The notes: generated from the sequence alone by a model not told the origin. Positions 1 through 12,300 are shown, counted from the first letter of the stretch. The stretch is 64,000 bases of DNA from Nocardioides lacusdianchii (GCF_020102855.1 NZ_JADHZD010000009.1:124001-188000), one strand, 5' to 3'. Translations and numbers: made by a program.

Positions 1-469
1 GGGTGGCGATCGCGGTCAGCAGGACCACGTCGAGCACCGAGACCAGCAGCGTGAAGCCGAGCACCCGCGACATGCCGACGTAGTCGGTGATGTCGAAGGT
101 CGAGTTGCCGCTGTCGCCCTCGACGATGCTCGCCACGGCCGAGTTGATCGAGTCCCACACGCCGGCGGCGCCGAGCACCGACCACACCATGAAGATGGCG
201 ACGAAGGTGACCACGCCGAAGGCGACCGACAGCAGGAACGACGTCTTCATCACCGACCAGGGGTCGATGCGGGTCAGCCGCAGCCGGGCGCGACGGGGCT
301 GGCGCCCCGCCTCCCGGCGTGCGCGGTTGCCACGCGGAGCCTTGGAGTCGGCGTTGGCGCGGTGCTCCTCGGCAGCGTTGGACAACGTGTCCTGCAGGCG
401 TCCGGTGAGGGACCTGCGGGCAGGCTCATCCCCGGACGTACGACGCGGAGTCGCGGTGCGGTCCGACAT
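1..469 (-). CDS. DUF3566 transmembrane protein (3' end outside window)
   Basis: Partial: the reading frame runs off the left edge of the window, so about 156 N-terminal codons are seen. It begins with ATG at 469, three bases after the gyrA stop, so it is probably the last gene of the gyrBA operon. The first 70 or so residues are polar and Arg-rich (cytoplasmic). They are followed by the motif RLRLTRIDPWSVMK, typical of the DUF3566 family, and a hydrophobic membrane segment (SFLLSVAFGVVTFVAIFMVW). A second hydrophobic stretch begins before the edge. Members of this family sit just downstream of gyrA in many actinobacteria. No biochemical function is established that I know of. Confidence 0.8.
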   Translation of the reverse strand, partial: MSDRTATPRRTSGDEPARRSLTGRLQDTLSNAAEEHRANADSKAPRGNRARREAGRQPRRARLRLTRIDPWSVMKTSFLLSVAFGVVTFVAIFMVWSVLGAAGVWDSINSAVASIVEGDSGNSTFDITDYVGMSRVLGFTLLVSVLDVVLLTAIAT

Positions 470-472
470 GGA

Positions 473-3199
<2,727 letters not shown>

Positions 3200-3257
3200 G
3201 TGGTTCTCTCCTGCGTTCTAGGGATGTCTAGGGCTGCTCGTAGATTCGGCTAGCGGC

Positions 3258-5468
3258 CTAGATATCCAAGAAACGGACGTCCTTGGCGTTGCGCTGGATG
3301 AAGGAGCGGCGCTGCTCGACGTCCTCGCCCATCAGGATCGAGAAGATCTCGTCGGCCTGGGCGGCGTCCTCGAGGCCGACCTGCTTCATCAGGCGCGCGT
3401 CGGGGTCCATCGTGGTCTCCCACAGCTCGTCGGCGTTCATCTCGCCGAGACCCTTGTAGCGCTGGACCGGGTTCTCCTTGGGCAGCTTCTTGCCCTGGGC
3501 CTGCCCGTCGGCGAGCAGCGCGTCGCGCTCGGCGTCGGAGTAGACGAACTCGTGCTCGGCGGGCTTGTTCCACCGCAGGCGGTAGAGGGGCGGCTGGGCC
3601 ATGTAGACGTAGCCGTGCTCGATGAGCGGCTTCATGAAGCGGAAGAGCAGCGTCAGCAGCAACGTGTTGATGTGGTGGCCGTCGACGTCGGCGTCGGCCA
3701 TCATCACGACCTTGTGGTAGCGCAGCTTCTCGAGGTTGAACTCCTCGTGGATGCCGGTGCCGAGTGCGGAGATGATCGCCTGGACCTCGGAGTTGGCGAG
3801 CACCTTGTCGATGCGGGCCTTCTCGACGTTGAGGATCTTGCCGCGGATCGGGAGGATCGCCTGGATGCGCGGGTCGCGGCCCTGGCGCGCGGAGCCGCCG
3901 GCCGAGTCCCCCTCCACGATGAAGACCTCGCACTCGGCGGGGTTGGTCGACTGGCAGTCGCTGAGCTTTCCGGGCAGGCCGCCGCCGCCGAGCAGGCCCT
4001 TGCGGCCGCGGGCGAGCTCACGGGCCTTGCGCGCGGCGATGCGGGCGCTGGCCGCGGCCTGCGACTTGCGCACGATGTCGCGCCCCTCGGCCGGGTTCTC
4101 CTCGAACCACGCACCGAGCTGGTCGTTCATGATCCGCTGGGTGAAGCCCTTGGCCTCGGTGTTGCCGAGCTTGGTCTTGGTCTGGCCCTCGAACTGCGGC
4201 TCGGCGAGCTTGATGGAGACGATCGCGGTCAGGCCCTCGCGGATGTCGTCGCCCGAGACGCGGTCCTCCTTCTTCTTGATCAGACCCCACTCCTCGCCCC
4301 AGTGGTTGACCAGGGAGGTGAGGGAGGCGCGGAAGCCCTCCTCGTGGGTGCCGCCCTCGTGGGTGTTGATGTTGTTGGCGAAGGTGTGGACCGACTCGGT
4401 GTAGGAGGTGTTCCACTGCATCGCGACCTCGAGGCTCATGTGGTTCTCCACCGACTCGGGGGTGTCGGCCTCGAAGGAGATGACGGTGACGTTGGCCTTG
4501 TCCTTGCGGCGGTTGAGGTGCTCGACGTAGTCGACGAGGCCGCGGTCGTACTTGAAGACCTGCTCGAGACCGCCGGTCTCCGCTCGCTTGATCGCGTCGT
4601 GGCCGGCGTTGTCGATCGAGTTGTCGACCGTCTCGTCCTGGATGGCGTCGACGCGCGACTCCGCGTCGGCCCGCTCGTCGCGCACGACGAACTCGACGCC
4701 CTTGTTGAGGAACGCCATCTCGCGCAGGCGCGAGGTGATGGTCTCGAGGTTGTAGGTGGTGTGCTCGAAGATGTCCTCCGAGGCGTACCAGGTCACCGTG
4801 GTGCCGGTGCCCTCGCCGTCCTCCAGCGCGCGGACCTGCGCGAGGTCGGCGTCGGGCACGCCGAGCTGGAAGGACTGGCGCCACAGGTGGCCGCGGTTCT
4901 TCACCTCGGCGACCAGGCGGGTCGACAGCGCGTTGACGACCGAGACGCCGACGCCGTGGAGGCCGCCGGACACCTTGTAGCCGCCGCCTCCGAACTTTCC
5001 GCCGGCGTGGAGCATCGTCAGCGCCATCGTGAGCGCGGGCATCTCCTGCCCGGGCGCGGTGTCGGTCGGGATGCCGCGACCGTTGTCCTCCACGCGCACC
5101 CCGCCGTCGGCCTGGAGCGTCAGGACGATGCGGGTGGCGTAGCCGGCGAGCGCCTCGTCGACGCCGTTGTCCACGATCTCCCAGATCAGGTGGTGCAGGC
5201 CGCGCTCACCGGTGGACCCGATGTACATGCCGGGGCGCTTGCGCACCGCCTCGAGGCCCTCGAGGACGGTGATCGCGGAGGCGTCGTACTCGAAGGCCTC
5301 GTCGACCGCGGTCGAGGAACGCTTCTCCGCCACGACCTCGGCCGCCTCCTCCTGCGCAGCCTCCACCGACTCGGCGATGGCCTCCGCGGGGGAGGGGGGA
5401 GCGTCGGGTCCGGGTGCCTGCGAGTCGGTGGTCGGTTCGGTGGTGAACTCGTCGTTCTCTTCGCTCAA
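3258..5468 (-). CDS. gyrB: DNA gyrase subunit B
   Basis: ATPase subunit of DNA gyrase. I chose the TTG start at 5468 because AAGAAGG lies 7 nt upstream; an upstream in-frame start at 5564 would add 32 residues with no family similarity. That gives 736 residues. An acidic low-complexity leader of about 60 residues precedes the GHKL ATPase domain ([13 protein letters not shown], then DNGRGIP). The transducer follows, then the TOPRIM domain with the EGDSAGGSA and DADVDGHHI metal-binding motifs. The C-terminus ends in the family-typical [11 protein letters not shown]. Gene order gyrB-gyrA-DUF3566 is as in Mycobacterium. Confidence 0.97.
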   Translation of the reverse strand: MSEENDEFTTEPTTDSQAPGPDAPPSPAEAIAESVEAAQEEAAEVVAEKRSSTAVDEAFEYDASAITVLEGLEAVRKRPGMYIGSTGERGLHHLIWEIVDNGVDEALAGYATRIVLTLQADGGVRVEDNGRGIPTDTAPGQEMPALTMALTMLHAGGKFGGGGYKVSGGLHGVGVSVVNALSTRLVAEVKNRGHLWRQSFQLGVPDADLAQVRALEDGEGTGTTVTWYASEDIFEHTTYNLETITSRLREMAFLNKGVEFVVRDERADAESRVDAIQDETVDNSIDNAGHDAIKRAETGGLEQVFKYDRGLVDYVEHLNRRKDKANVTVISFEADTPESVENHMSLEVAMQWNTSYTESVHTFANNINTHEGGTHEEGFRASLTSLVNHWGEEWGLIKKKEDRVSGDDIREGLTAIVSIKLAEPQFEGQTKTKLGNTEAKGFTQRIMNDQLGAWFEENPAEGRDIVRKSQAAASARIAARKARELARGRKGLLGGGGLPGKLSDCQSTNPAECEVFIVEGDSAGGSARQGRDPRIQAILPIRGKILNVEKARIDKVLANSEVQAIISALGTGIHEEFNLEKLRYHKVVMMADADVDGHHINTLLLTLLFRFMKPLIEHGYVYMAQPPLYRLRWNKPAEHEFVYSDAERDALLADGQAQGKKLPKENPVQRYKGLGEMNADELWETTMDPDARLMKQVGLEDAAQADEIFSILMGEDVEQRRSFIQRNAKDVRFLDI

Positions 5469-5562
5469 GGCACAGCCTTCTTCCCGTCGCCTGCAAGGGC
5501 GTTCGACATGAGTCGAGTCGCTGCTGCTGCCACAGGCAGCCAGACGTGCGACTCGTACGTCC

Positions 5563-5591
5563 ATACTACTGCCTCAGGCGCTCCCACCGAA
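5563..5591 (-). promoter_or_regulatory. Candidate gyrB promoter
   Basis: On the minus strand a -10-like TAGTAT (5563-5568) lies about 95 bp upstream of the gyrB TTG, with a weak TTCGGT 17 bp further upstream at 5586-5591. Only the -10 is convincing. It sits in the 258-bp gap between gyrB and the DUF721 gene. Confidence 0.3.
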
Positions 5592-5726
5592 GGCCCGACC
5601 CGTGAGTTGGGGACGACGGGGGCAAAAAAGTGCCCTCAGGGGCCCCATGAGGCCGGTTCACAGCGCCGAACAGGGGGGTCGGTGGGTCCCCCTACCGGCG
5701 CGGGGCCCTCAGATCGGCATTCCGGC

Positions 5727-6302
5727 TCATCCGTAGGTGTCGCGCGGTCCCCGGCCGTCGCGGCTGGAGAGCCGGCCCTTGGTCCAGCTCGGCAGGTGCG
5801 GCCCGAGCACCTCGATCACGGTCACCGTGCCGTGCCCGAGCTCGGTGTTGAGGCGGCGTACGACCGAGGGCGCGAGCAGCTTGAGCTGGGTGGCCCAGGC
5901 GGTGGAGTCGGTGCGCACGACGAGCCGACCGTCGTCGAACGACTCGGGCGTGCAGTGGTCGGCGACCTCGGAGCCGACCAGCTCGGCCCAGCGGCCGAAG
6001 ACGCCCTGGACCTTGAGGTCGAGCTCCCAGCCGTGGTTGGCGATCAGCCTTCCCATCGCCTGGTCGAGCAGCTGCGGGTCGCGGTCGTCGGGGCGCGCAC
6101 CCGAGGAGGTGGTGCGCGTACGCCGCCGGAAGGGCGCCGCCTTCCGACGCGCGGGCTGGGTGCTGGCGCTCGCCGCTGCGGCGCGGGCGGCGGCACGCGC
6201 CAGGTCGAGACCGTCGGCGCGGTGCTCCGGTTCGGGCTCTCGCTCGACGGCCGGGTCGGGGGTCGCCTCCTCGCCGGGCGTCGGCCCGTCCTCAGGCGTC
6301 AC
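5727..6302 (-). CDS. DUF721 / DciA-like protein
   Basis: 191 residues. The first 75 are Ala/Arg/Pro-rich and probably disordered. From about residue 80 comes the DUF721 domain ([16 protein letters not shown], then [13 protein letters not shown], then [11 protein letters not shown]). DUF721 proteins related to DciA load or recruit the replicative helicase in bacteria lacking DnaC/DnaI, so a role with the DnaB in this window is plausible. That is inference; the mycobacterial counterpart lies at the same place, between recF and gyrB. The GTG start at 6302 overlaps the end of recF by 11 bp, so translation is likely coupled. Confidence 0.85.
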   Translation of the reverse strand: MTPEDGPTPGEEATPDPAVEREPEPEHRADGLDLARAAARAAAASASTQPARRKAAPFRRRTRTTSSGARPDDRDPQLLDQAMGRLIANHGWELDLKVQGVFGRWAELVGSEVADHCTPESFDDGRLVVRTDSTAWATQLKLLAPSVVRRLNTELGHGTVTVIEVLGPHLPSWTKGRLSSRDGRGPRDTYG

Positions 6303-7521
6303 GGGTCACCTCGCCGTCCGCGACGAGGTAGCGCACGCCCTGCAGCGACGCGGGAACGTCAGCAGCTACCGCCGCGGTGACCAGCACCTGCTCGGCACCC
6401 GCGACGAGCTGGGCGAGCTGGCTGCGACGCTCGGCGTCGAGCTCGGCGAAGACGTCGTCGAGCACGAGGATCGGGTCGTCGCCGTCCGCGCGGAGCAGGT
6501 CGTACGACGCCAGGCGCAGCGCCAGCGCGAACGACCACGACTCCCCGTGGGAGGCGTAGCCCTTGACCGGCAGGCGCAGGTCGTCGGGCCCGGACCCCGT
6601 GCCGAGGGTGAGCAGCAGCTCGTCGCGGTGCGGGCCGACGAGCGAGACCCCGCGGTCGAGCTCGTCCTTGCGCCGTGCGGCGATCGCTGCGAGCAACGCC
6701 GTCTCTAGCCCGGCGGCCGAGGTGCGAGCGGAGCGAGCCTCGAGGCCCTCCTCGGACGTGGTTTCGAGGCTCGTCGCTTGCGCTCCTCGCTCCTCAACCA
6801 CCGAGGACAGGTCGATGCTGGGCTTGTACTCGAGGTCCGCGTCGTCGCGGCTCGCGCCGCGGGCCACCGCCTCGTAGGCCTTGCCGAGGTAGGGGCGCAG
6901 GTCCTCCACGAGCCGCAGGCGCGCGCCGAGGATCTCCGCGCCGACCCGGGCCAGGTTGTCGTCCCAGATCTCCAGCGTCGCCATCGCGGCGTCGCGCGAC
7001 GACCCGCGCGCGATCCCGGCGGTCTTGAGCAGGCTGTTGCGCTGCTTGAGGATCCGGTCGTAGTCCGAGCGCACCCCGGCCATTCGCGGGGTCCGCAGCA
7101 CCAGCAGGTCGTCGAGCATCTTGCGACGGTCCGACGGGTCGCCCTTGACCAGCGTCAGGTCGTCGGGGGCGAAGACGACGGTGCGCACCAGGCCGATGAT
7201 CTCGCGCGGCCGCGGCAGCGGGGACCGGTTGATGCGAGCCCGGTTGGCGCGACCGGGGTTCAGCTCCACCTCGAGCAGGGCCGTACGCCCCTCCTTGACC
7301 ACCGACGCCCGCACCACCGCCTGGTCGGCGCCGGCGCGGATGAGCGGTGCGTCGGTGGCGACCCGGTGCGAGGACAGCCGGGAGAGGTAGTCGATCGCCT
7401 CGACGAGGTTGGTCTTGCCCTGCCCGTTGCGGCCGATGAAGGCCGTGGCCCCCGGCTCCAGCGCGACGTCGAGGTCGGCGTAGGAGCGGAAGTTGTGCAG
7501 GCTCAGGTGGGCGACGTGCAA
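6292..7521 (-). CDS. recF: DNA replication and repair protein RecF
   Basis: SMC-like ATPase that helps load RecA at gapped DNA. The TTG start at 7521, four bases after the gnd stop, gives 409 residues beginning with the canonical [13 protein letters not shown]. The frame stays open further upstream but only by overlapping gnd. Walker A is [10 protein letters not shown], the Walker B region is [11 protein letters not shown], and GPHRDEL is also present. Residues about 240-268 are an extra segment, encoded by a genomic palindromic repeat (6717-6804). It sits just before the conserved RRKDELDRG helix, a variable part of the family, so the protein is probably functional. Confidence 0.95.
   Translation of the reverse strand: MHVAHLSLHNFRSYADLDVALEPGATAFIGRNGQGKTNLVEAIDYLSRLSSHRVATDAPLIRAGADQAVVRASVVKEGRTALLEVELNPGRANRARINRSPLPRPREIIGLVRTVVFAPDDLTLVKGDPSDRRKMLDDLLVLRTPRMAGVRSDYDRILKQRNSLLKTAGIARGSSRDAAMATLEIWDDNLARVGAEILGARLRLVEDLRPYLGKAYEAVARGASRDDADLEYKPSIDLSSVVEERGAQATSLETTSEEGLEARSARTSAAGLETALLAAIAARRKDELDRGVSLVGPHRDELLLTLGTGSGPDDLRLPVKGYASHGESWSFALALRLASYDLLRADGDDPILVLDDVFAELDAERRSQLAQLVAGAEQVLVTAAVAADVPASLQGVRYLVADGEVTRDA
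6717..6804. repeat. Palindromic repeat carried in frame inside recF
   Basis: Read on the plus strand, the left arm (CCGAGGTGCGAGCGGAGCGA from 6717, continuing to about 6744) is approximately inverted in the right arm starting TTTCGAGGCTCG (6762 on) and ending CCTCAACCACCGA at 6804. The right arm matches an intergenic repeat at 17772-17808, which also begins GTTTCGAGGCTCG and ends CCTCAACCACCGA. The unit adds about 29 codons to recF without shifting the frame. Confidence 0.7.
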
Positions 7522-7525
7522 GGTC

Positions 7526-8500
7526 TCAACTCTCGCTGGGCTCCTCGGCAGTGCCGGCACCGGCCTTCTTCGCGGTCTCGGTCTGGTCGGCGGAACCGCC
7601 GTCCTCGACGTCGCCGCCCTTGGGGGCAGCGGTGCGCACGGCATGGCCGCCGAACTGGTTGCGCATCGCGGCCACGGCCTTCATGGCCGGGCTGTCGTCC
7701 TGGCGCGAGACGAACCGCGCGTAGAGCGCCGCCGTGATGGCGGGAGTGGCGACGGCGTTCTCGATGCCGGCCTCGACGGTCCAGCGGCCCTCGCCGGAGT
7801 CCTCGGCGTAGCCGGCGATCTGGCTCAGGCCCGGGTCGTCGTCGAGCGCGGCGACCATGAGGTCGAGCAGCCACGAGCGGATCACGGTGCCCTCGCGCCA
7901 CGAGCGGAAGACCTCGGTCACGTTCTCGACCATGTCGACCTTCTCGAGCAGCTCCCAGCCCTCGGCGTAGGACTGCATGATGGCGTACTCGATGCCGTTG
8001 TGGACCATCTTCGAGAAGTGCCCGGCGCCCACCTTGCCGGCGTGGACGGAGCCGAAGTCACCCTCGGGGGCCAGCGCGTCGAAGGCCGGCTGCACCTTCG
8101 AGATGTCGTCGGCGTCGCCGCCGTACATCAGGGCGTAGCCGTTCTCCAGGCCCCAGACGCCGCCGGAGACGCCGCAGTCGACGTAGCCGATGCCCTTCGC
8201 GGCGAGCAGCTCGGCGTTGGCGATGTCGTCGGTCCAGCGCGAGTTGCCACCGTCGACCACCACGTCGCCCTCGCCGAGGAGCTCGCCGAGCTCCTTCACC
8301 GTGGCGCGGGTGGCGTCGCCGGCCGGGACCATGACCCACACGACCTTCGGGCTGGGCAGCGCCTCGGCGAGCGCGGCCAGCGAGTCGACGTCGCTGACGT
8401 CGGGGTTGCGGTCGTAGCCGACGACCGTCAGTCCTGCGCGGCGCATGCGCTCGCGCATGTTGCCGCCCATCTTGCCCAGTCCGATGAGTCCGATGTCCAT
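7526..8500 (-). CDS. gnd: 6-phosphogluconate dehydrogenase, decarboxylating (short type)
   Basis: Oxidises 6-phosphogluconate to ribulose 5-phosphate and CO2 in the pentose phosphate pathway. The 324-residue length and the nucleotide-binding motif [12 protein letters not shown] at the N-terminus, followed by YDRNP, fit the short GndA/GntZ-like class, often NAD-preferring. The substrate loop has DGGNSRW, and the catalytic region has [20 protein letters not shown], with the conserved Lys and Asn. The C-terminal 25 residues are low-complexity. Located between dnaN and recF, as in Mycobacterium. ATG start at 8500. Confidence 0.95.
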   Translation of the reverse strand: MDIGLIGLGKMGGNMRERMRRAGLTVVGYDRNPDVSDVDSLAALAEALPSPKVVWVMVPAGDATRATVKELGELLGEGDVVVDGGNSRWTDDIANAELLAAKGIGYVDCGVSGGVWGLENGYALMYGGDADDISKVQPAFDALAPEGDFGSVHAGKVGAGHFSKMVHNGIEYAIMQSYAEGWELLEKVDMVENVTEVFRSWREGTVIRSWLLDLMVAALDDDPGLSQIAGYAEDSGEGRWTVEAGIENAVATPAITAALYARFVSRQDDSPAMKAVAAMRNQFGGHAVRTAAPKGGDVEDGGSADQTETAKKAGAGTAEEPSES

Positions 8501-8550
8501 GTCCGCAGCCTAGCCGGGTGCGACGCAGGAGCACGCGGCGTGGCGGAGGA

Positions 8551-8657
8551 GGTCGAGTAGCCCCGCGACCGAGGCACGAGGTCGCGTCAGGGCGTATCGA
8601 GACCCACGTGATCCACGAGGTCTCGATACGCCACTCGTTCCTCGCGGCTACTCGACC
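8551..8657. repeat. Nested palindromic intergenic repeat
   Basis: Outer arms GGTCGAGTAGCC (8551-8562) and GGCTACTCGACC (8646-8657) are exact inverted copies. Inner arms GGCGTATCGAGACC (8591-8604) and GGTCTCGATACGCC (8619-8632) are also exact inverted copies. The same family recurs at 17594-17750 and in reduced form at 43566-43660. It has no coding content. It lies downstream of dnaN and upstream of gnd, both on the minus strand. Confidence 0.85.
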
Positions 8658-8783
8658 ACCGAGTGGGTTGTGCGGCTACTCGACCACCGAGTGGGTTGTG
8701 CGGCTACTCGACCACCGAGTGGGTTGTGCGGCTACTCGACCGGCGAGTGGGTTGTGCGGCTACTCGACCGGCGAGGGGTTGCG
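8645..8783. repeat. Five tandem 28-bp repeats
   Basis: Units start at 8645, 8673, 8701, 8729 and 8757, each beginning CGGCTACTCGACC and ending GTGGGTTGTG. The first three have CCACCGA in the middle, the last two CCGGCGA, and the fifth is slightly shortened. They look like local amplification of the outer arm of the adjoining palindrome. The array ends about 14 bp after the dnaN stop codon (dnaN reads leftward). Confidence 0.85.
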
Positions 8784-8796
8784 TCGGCCGCCCGGC

Positions 8797-9930
8797 TCAG
8801 GAGAGTAGGCGCCGCGGCATCAGCAGGTAGCGGAAGGACCCGGCGTCGTCGGCGTCGGTCCCGGAGATCACGACCGGCTTGGTGGCCTGGGTGAAGGCGA
8901 GGTCGACGAACTCGCCGTCGATGGCGGTGAGGCCGTCGAGCAGGAACTGGGGGTTGAAGCCTGTGGTGAGGTCGTCGCCGGTGATGTCGGCGTCGACCGC
9001 CTCGGTCGCCATCGCCTCGTCGCCGGACCCGGCGTCGAGCACGATCTGGTGGTCACCGAACTTCATCTGCACCGCGGTGTTGCGCTCGGCGACGAGGGCC
9101 ACGCGCTTGACGGTCTCGATGAGCTCGGCCTTGTTGACCTTGGCGATGGTGAGGTGCTCGGCCGGGAAGAGCGAGCGGACCTTGGGGAACTCGCCGTCGA
9201 GCAGGCGGGTCGTCGTGCGGCGTACCCCGCCCAGGCCGGTGCCCTCGAAGCCGATCAGGCCCTCGCCGGCGCCGCTGGCGCTGAGCGCGATGGTGACCTC
9301 GGCGCCCGACGTCAGCGACTTCGCGGTGTCGCCGAGCACCTTGGCCGGCACCAGCGCGGCGACCGACTCGTCGGGGGACTGCGGGTTCCAGGTGAGCTCG
9401 CGGTGCGAGAGGCGGAAGCGGTCGGTGGCGAGGAGCGCCATCGTGGAGCCGTCGATCTCGATCCGTACGCCGGTCAGCACCGGCAGCATGTCGTCGCGAC
9501 CGGCGGCCGTGACCGCCTGGGCGACCGCGTGCGCGAAGTCGGCGCTCGACACGGTGCCGGTGGCGGAGGGCATCTCGGGCAGCGTCGGGTAGTCGGCGAC
9601 CGGCATGGTCTGGAGGCTGAAGCGCGCGGAGCCGCAGGTCAGCGAGACGCGGGGACCCTCCAGGGTCAGCTCGACCGGCTTCGCAGGCAGGCTGCGGCAG
9701 ATGTCGGCCAGCAGGCGACCGCTCACCAGCGCCCTGCCCTCGTCGTTGACCTCCGCGGTGAGGGTGGCGCGGGCCGAGGTCTCGTAGTCGAACGTCGACA
9801 GCATCAGGCCGGCGTCGTTGGCCTCGATGAGCAGGCCGGCCAGGACCGGCGAGCTCGGGCGGACCGGCAGGCTGCGGGCAGCCCAGGCAACGGCATCGGC
9901 GAAGACGTCGCGTTCGACGCGGAACTTCAC
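8797..9930 (-). CDS. dnaN: DNA polymerase III sliding clamp (beta subunit)
   Basis: Ring-shaped processivity clamp for DNA polymerase III and a landing platform for repair proteins. The GTG start at 9930 has GAGGAGA six bases upstream and gives 377 residues starting with KFRVERDVFADAVAWAARS, typical of actinobacterial DnaN. The three clamp domains are covered. Conserved stretches include FDYET in domain 1, ATDRFRLSHREL in domain 2 and the C-terminal FRYLLMPRRL. A longer in-frame start at 10140 would run through the origin region and is not supported. Order dnaA-dnaN-gnd-recF is conserved. Confidence 0.97.
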   Translation of the reverse strand: MKFRVERDVFADAVAWAARSLPVRPSSPVLAGLLIEANDAGLMLSTFDYETSARATLTAEVNDEGRALVSGRLLADICRSLPAKPVELTLEGPRVSLTCGSARFSLQTMPVADYPTLPEMPSATGTVSSADFAHAVAQAVTAAGRDDMLPVLTGVRIEIDGSTMALLATDRFRLSHRELTWNPQSPDESVAALVPAKVLGDTAKSLTSGAEVTIALSASGAGEGLIGFEGTGLGGVRRTTTRLLDGEFPKVRSLFPAEHLTIAKVNKAELIETVKRVALVAERNTAVQMKFGDHQIVLDAGSGDEAMATEAVDADITGDDLTTGFNPQFLLDGLTAIDGEFVDLAFTQATKPVVISGTDADDAGSFRYLLMPRRLLS

Positions 9931-10345
9931 TGGGGTCTCCTCGATGAGAGGTGGAGCGTGGGACGTGCAGGCAGACAGGGACCACACGCAGGCGTGTGGG
10001 AAGTGCATCCTGCCACGCGCACCCGGCGCCCCGGCAGGGTTCTCCCCAGAGGAAGGGCCGGTAGACGTTGGTGGGTGATCGGAACAGTCTTGAGGTTCAT
10101 AGTGGTCATAGGGTCGGTGGAAACTGTGGACAACCGGCATCTCTGCAGGTCAGCGCCCTGAAAGCATGTGGATGAGGGGTGTGCACCCAGCACGGTGAAC
10201 TCGCTGTGGGGTGTGGACTCCGGCGTCCTTCGTGTCATTCGTCCCGAGGTGTCCACAGGGGGTGGGGACGAAGCGCCGATCCGAACCACAAGTTCTCCAC
10301 ACCTCGTGGAGCATCGCGCCCCGTGTCGCACGTCGTGAGGGACCC
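9931..10345. other. oriC: Putative chromosomal replication origin (oriC), dnaN-dnaA gap
   Basis: This 415-bp non-coding gap lies between dnaA and dnaN, where oriC sits in characterised actinobacteria. It contains one perfect DnaA box, TGTGGACAA (10125-10133). Three single-mismatch boxes are present: TGTGGATGA (10167-10175), GTGTCCACA (10249-10257) and TTCTCCACA (10293-10301). The stretch is shorter and has fewer boxes than the Streptomyces or Mycobacterium origins, and no strongly AT-rich block stands out. Strand-skew analysis around this point would test it. Confidence 0.6.
10125..10133 (-). promoter_or_regulatory. Perfect DnaA box
   Basis: TGTGGACAA, the reverse complement of the actinobacterial consensus TTGTCCACA. 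It is followed by CCGGC, giving a 14-bp match to the box upstream of dnaB at 57327. Confidence 0.75.
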
Positions 10346-11791
10346 TCAGACCTGGCGCGCCTGCATCTTGACCCGGTTGGTGAGCTCGCTGACCTGGTTG
10401 AAGACCGCGCGTCGCTCGGCGAGCAGCTGGCGGATCTTGCGGTCGGCGTACATCACGGTCGTGTGGTCGCGTCCGCCGAACTCGCGGCCGATCTGCGGCA
10501 GCGACATCGAGGTCAGCTCACGGCAGAGGTACATGCCGATCTGGCGGGCCATGACGAGGTGGCGACCGCGGGAGGGCCCGGTGAGGTCCTCGAGCGAGAC
10601 GCCGAAGTAGGCGGCCGTCTGGGCGATGATCAGTGCGTGGGTGATCTCGGGCTCGCCGCCCTCGGGGATCAGGTCCTTGAGGACGATCTCGGCCAGGGTC
10701 ATGTCGACCTCCTGGCGGTTGAGGTTGGCGAAGGCCGTGACCCGGATCAGCGCGCCCTCGAGCTCGCGGATGTTGGTCTGGATCTTGGAGGCGATGAACT
10801 CCAGCACGTCCGGCGGCGCGGTGAGGCGGTCCATCGCGGCCTTCTTGCGCAGGATCGCGATGCGGGTCTCGAGGTCCGGCGGCTGGACGTCGGTGATGAG
10901 ACCCCACTCGAACCGGTTGCGCAGGCGGTCCTCGAGCGCCTCGAGGCGCTTGGGCGCGCGGTCGGAGGTCAGCACGATCTGCTTGTTGGCGTTGTGGAGG
11001 GTGTTGAACGTGTGGAAGAACTCTTCTTGCGTCTGGGTCTTACCCTCGAGGAACTGGATGTCGTCGATCAGCAGCACGTCGACGTCGCGGTAGCGCCGCT
11101 TGAAGCGGTCCTGCCGGTCGTCGCGGATCGCGTTGATGAACTCGTTGGTGAACTCCTCGCTGGAGACGTAGCGCACCTTGGCGTTGCTGTAGAGGCTGCG
11201 CACGTAGTGGCCGATCGCGTGGAGCAGGTGCGTCTTGCCGAGGCCGGACTCGCCGTAGACCAGGAGCGGGTTGTACGCCTTGCCCGGCGCCTCGGCCACT
11301 GCGACGGCGGCCGCGTGGGGGAACCGGTTGGACGAGCCGATGACGAAGGTCTCGAAGGTGTACTTCGGGTTCAGGCGGGTCTCCAGCGCGGACGGACGCC
11401 GCTCGCCGCTCGGGGCGGGTTCGGCGTGGTCGTGCTGAGGCGCCGGCGCGGCGTCGAACGCCGAGTCGTACGCCGGCTCATTTGTCGACAAAGCGACAGA
11501 TCGATCTGTCGACTCGTCGGCCTGGGGGGACGGGACGTCCTCGAGTGCTGGGTTCACCGTCACCAGCATCCGGATCTCGCGTCCGAAGCCCTCGCTCAGC
11601 GCGTCCTCGATGTGGTTGCGCAGCCGGCCCTCGAGCTGGTTTCGCGTGAAGTCGTTGGGGACGGCGATGATCGCGGTGTTCTCGTGCAGCGTCATGGGCA
11701 CGCTGGGACGCAGCCAGGCGCGCTGGTTGGGCTGGAGGTCCTCGACGATCTGCTGCCATGCCGTCCCGAGATCTACCTGCTGGTCGTCCAC
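10346..11791 (-). CDS. dnaA: Chromosomal replication initiator DnaA
   Basis: AAA+ initiator that binds DnaA boxes and opens oriC. The GTG start at 11791 ([18 protein letters not shown]) has AAAGG 7 nt upstream and gives 481 residues; upstream in-frame GTGs lack a ribosome-binding site. Domain I covers about residues 1-85. Domain II is a short linker containing [11 protein letters not shown], which is encoded by a genomic palindromic repeat. The AAA+ domain has Walker [10 protein letters not shown] and Walker [10 protein letters not shown]. Domain IV has the DNA-binding signature [15 protein letters not shown]. DnaA boxes at 11851-11871 just upstream suggest autoregulation. Confidence 0.98.
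   Translation of the reverse strand: MDDQQVDLGTAWQQIVEDLQPNQRAWLRPSVPMTLHENTAIIAVPNDFTRNQLEGRLRNHIEDALSEGFGREIRMLVTVNPALEDVPSPQADESTDRSVALSTNEPAYDSAFDAAPAPQHDHAEPAPSGERRPSALETRLNPKYTFETFVIGSSNRFPHAAAVAVAEAPGKAYNPLLVYGESGLGKTHLLHAIGHYVRSLYSNAKVRYVSSEEFTNEFINAIRDDRQDRFKRRYRDVDVLLIDDIQFLEGKTQTQEEFFHTFNTLHNANKQIVLTSDRAPKRLEALEDRLRNRFEWGLITDVQPPDLETRIAILRKKAAMDRLTAPPDVLEFIASKIQTNIRELEGALIRVTAFANLNRQEVDMTLAEIVLKDLIPEGGEPEITHALIIAQTAAYFGVSLEDLTGPSRGRHLVMARQIGMYLCRELTSMSLPQIGREFGGRDHTTVMYADRKIRQLLAERRAVFNQVSELTNRVKMQARQV
11488..11513. repeat. 26-bp repeat with perfect palindrome inside dnaA domain II
   Basis: The 26 bases are identical to 17838-17863 downstream of the acyltransferase gene. The core CGACAGATCGATCTGTCG (11494-11511) is a perfect 18-bp palindrome. 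In dnaA the 26 bp lie in frame within the variable linker and contribute to the segment [11 protein letters not shown]. Confidence 0.8.
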
Positions 11792-11850
11792 CGGACCGCC
11801 TTTGCTTTCCACCGTTGTCTGAAGGCTCACACCGAACACTCGGCGAACCG

Positions 11851-11871
11851 TGGTCCACAGAGTTGTCCACA
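11851..11871 (+). promoter_or_regulatory. Pair of DnaA boxes upstream of dnaA
   Basis: TGGTCCACA (11851-11859, one mismatch) and TTGTCCACA (11863-11871, perfect) are separated by 3 bp, about 60-80 bp upstream of the dnaA start codon. This placement suits DnaA autorepression. Confidence 0.7.
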
Positions 11872-12115
11872 AGCTGTGAACTGACTGGCCCGAGGACCCG
11901 GGACAGCGTCCCCGAGGCGTGCCTCGCCACGATCGTTCCAGCGTTTCCGCAGGTCAGAGGCAGTTTGGGAGCCTCTGTGACCCGGGCCACACCACGAGCG
12001 CGACCCTGGACGGACCGAGGTGGCATGGCACCGCGGAGGCTGTGAACGTAACAACCTGACGACCGTCGCGGCAAGACGTCATCCACAGGGTGTCCCGCGG
12101 GCGGTGGTCGTGGGT

Positions 12116-12145
12116 TTGACCCCCTCTTTCCCCACCGCGTACCGT
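12116..12145 (+). promoter_or_regulatory. rpmH promoter
   Basis: A -35 TTGACC (12116-12121) and a -10 TACCGT (12140-12145) are separated by 18 bp, a good housekeeping-sigma match. It would drive rpmH and probably rnpA and yidD, with a leader of about 150 nt. Confidence 0.65.
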
Positions 12146-12300
12146 TGGCCGGTCGCTCCGTGTCGACGGGTGCCGCATGTCCACGATCCGCCTCATGGCG
12201 GCCACGTGGGTGGGCGGTGCCGGCCGAAAGTGTCTGATCGTGGCCAAGCATCGACCGCGCCGTGGAGTGGACATCCCTCGAAACCTTCGGAGAAATAGCC

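Larger units (their letters stand above)
11792..12300. other. dnaA-rpmH divergent intergenic region
   Basis: A 509-bp stretch between the divergent dnaA and rpmH genes, with no convincing ORF. Near dnaA are a perfect DnaA box TTGTCCACA (11863-11871) and TGGTCCACA (11851-11859). A one-mismatch box TCATCCACA is at 12079-12087. The rpmH promoter is at 12116-12145, leaving an rpmH leader of roughly 150 nt. It may contribute boxes to origin function, but the dnaA-dnaN gap is the better oriC candidate. Confidence 0.65.

Noticed and set aside
5618..5645. Terminator formed by GGGGGC and GTGCCC around an A-run upstream of gyrB
   Set aside because: Stem of only 4-5 bp; the T-run lies in the loop rather than after the stem.
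8645..8783. CRISPR array
   Set aside because: The 28-bp units are contiguous with no spacers, and no cas genes lie nearby; they derive from the adjacent palindrome.
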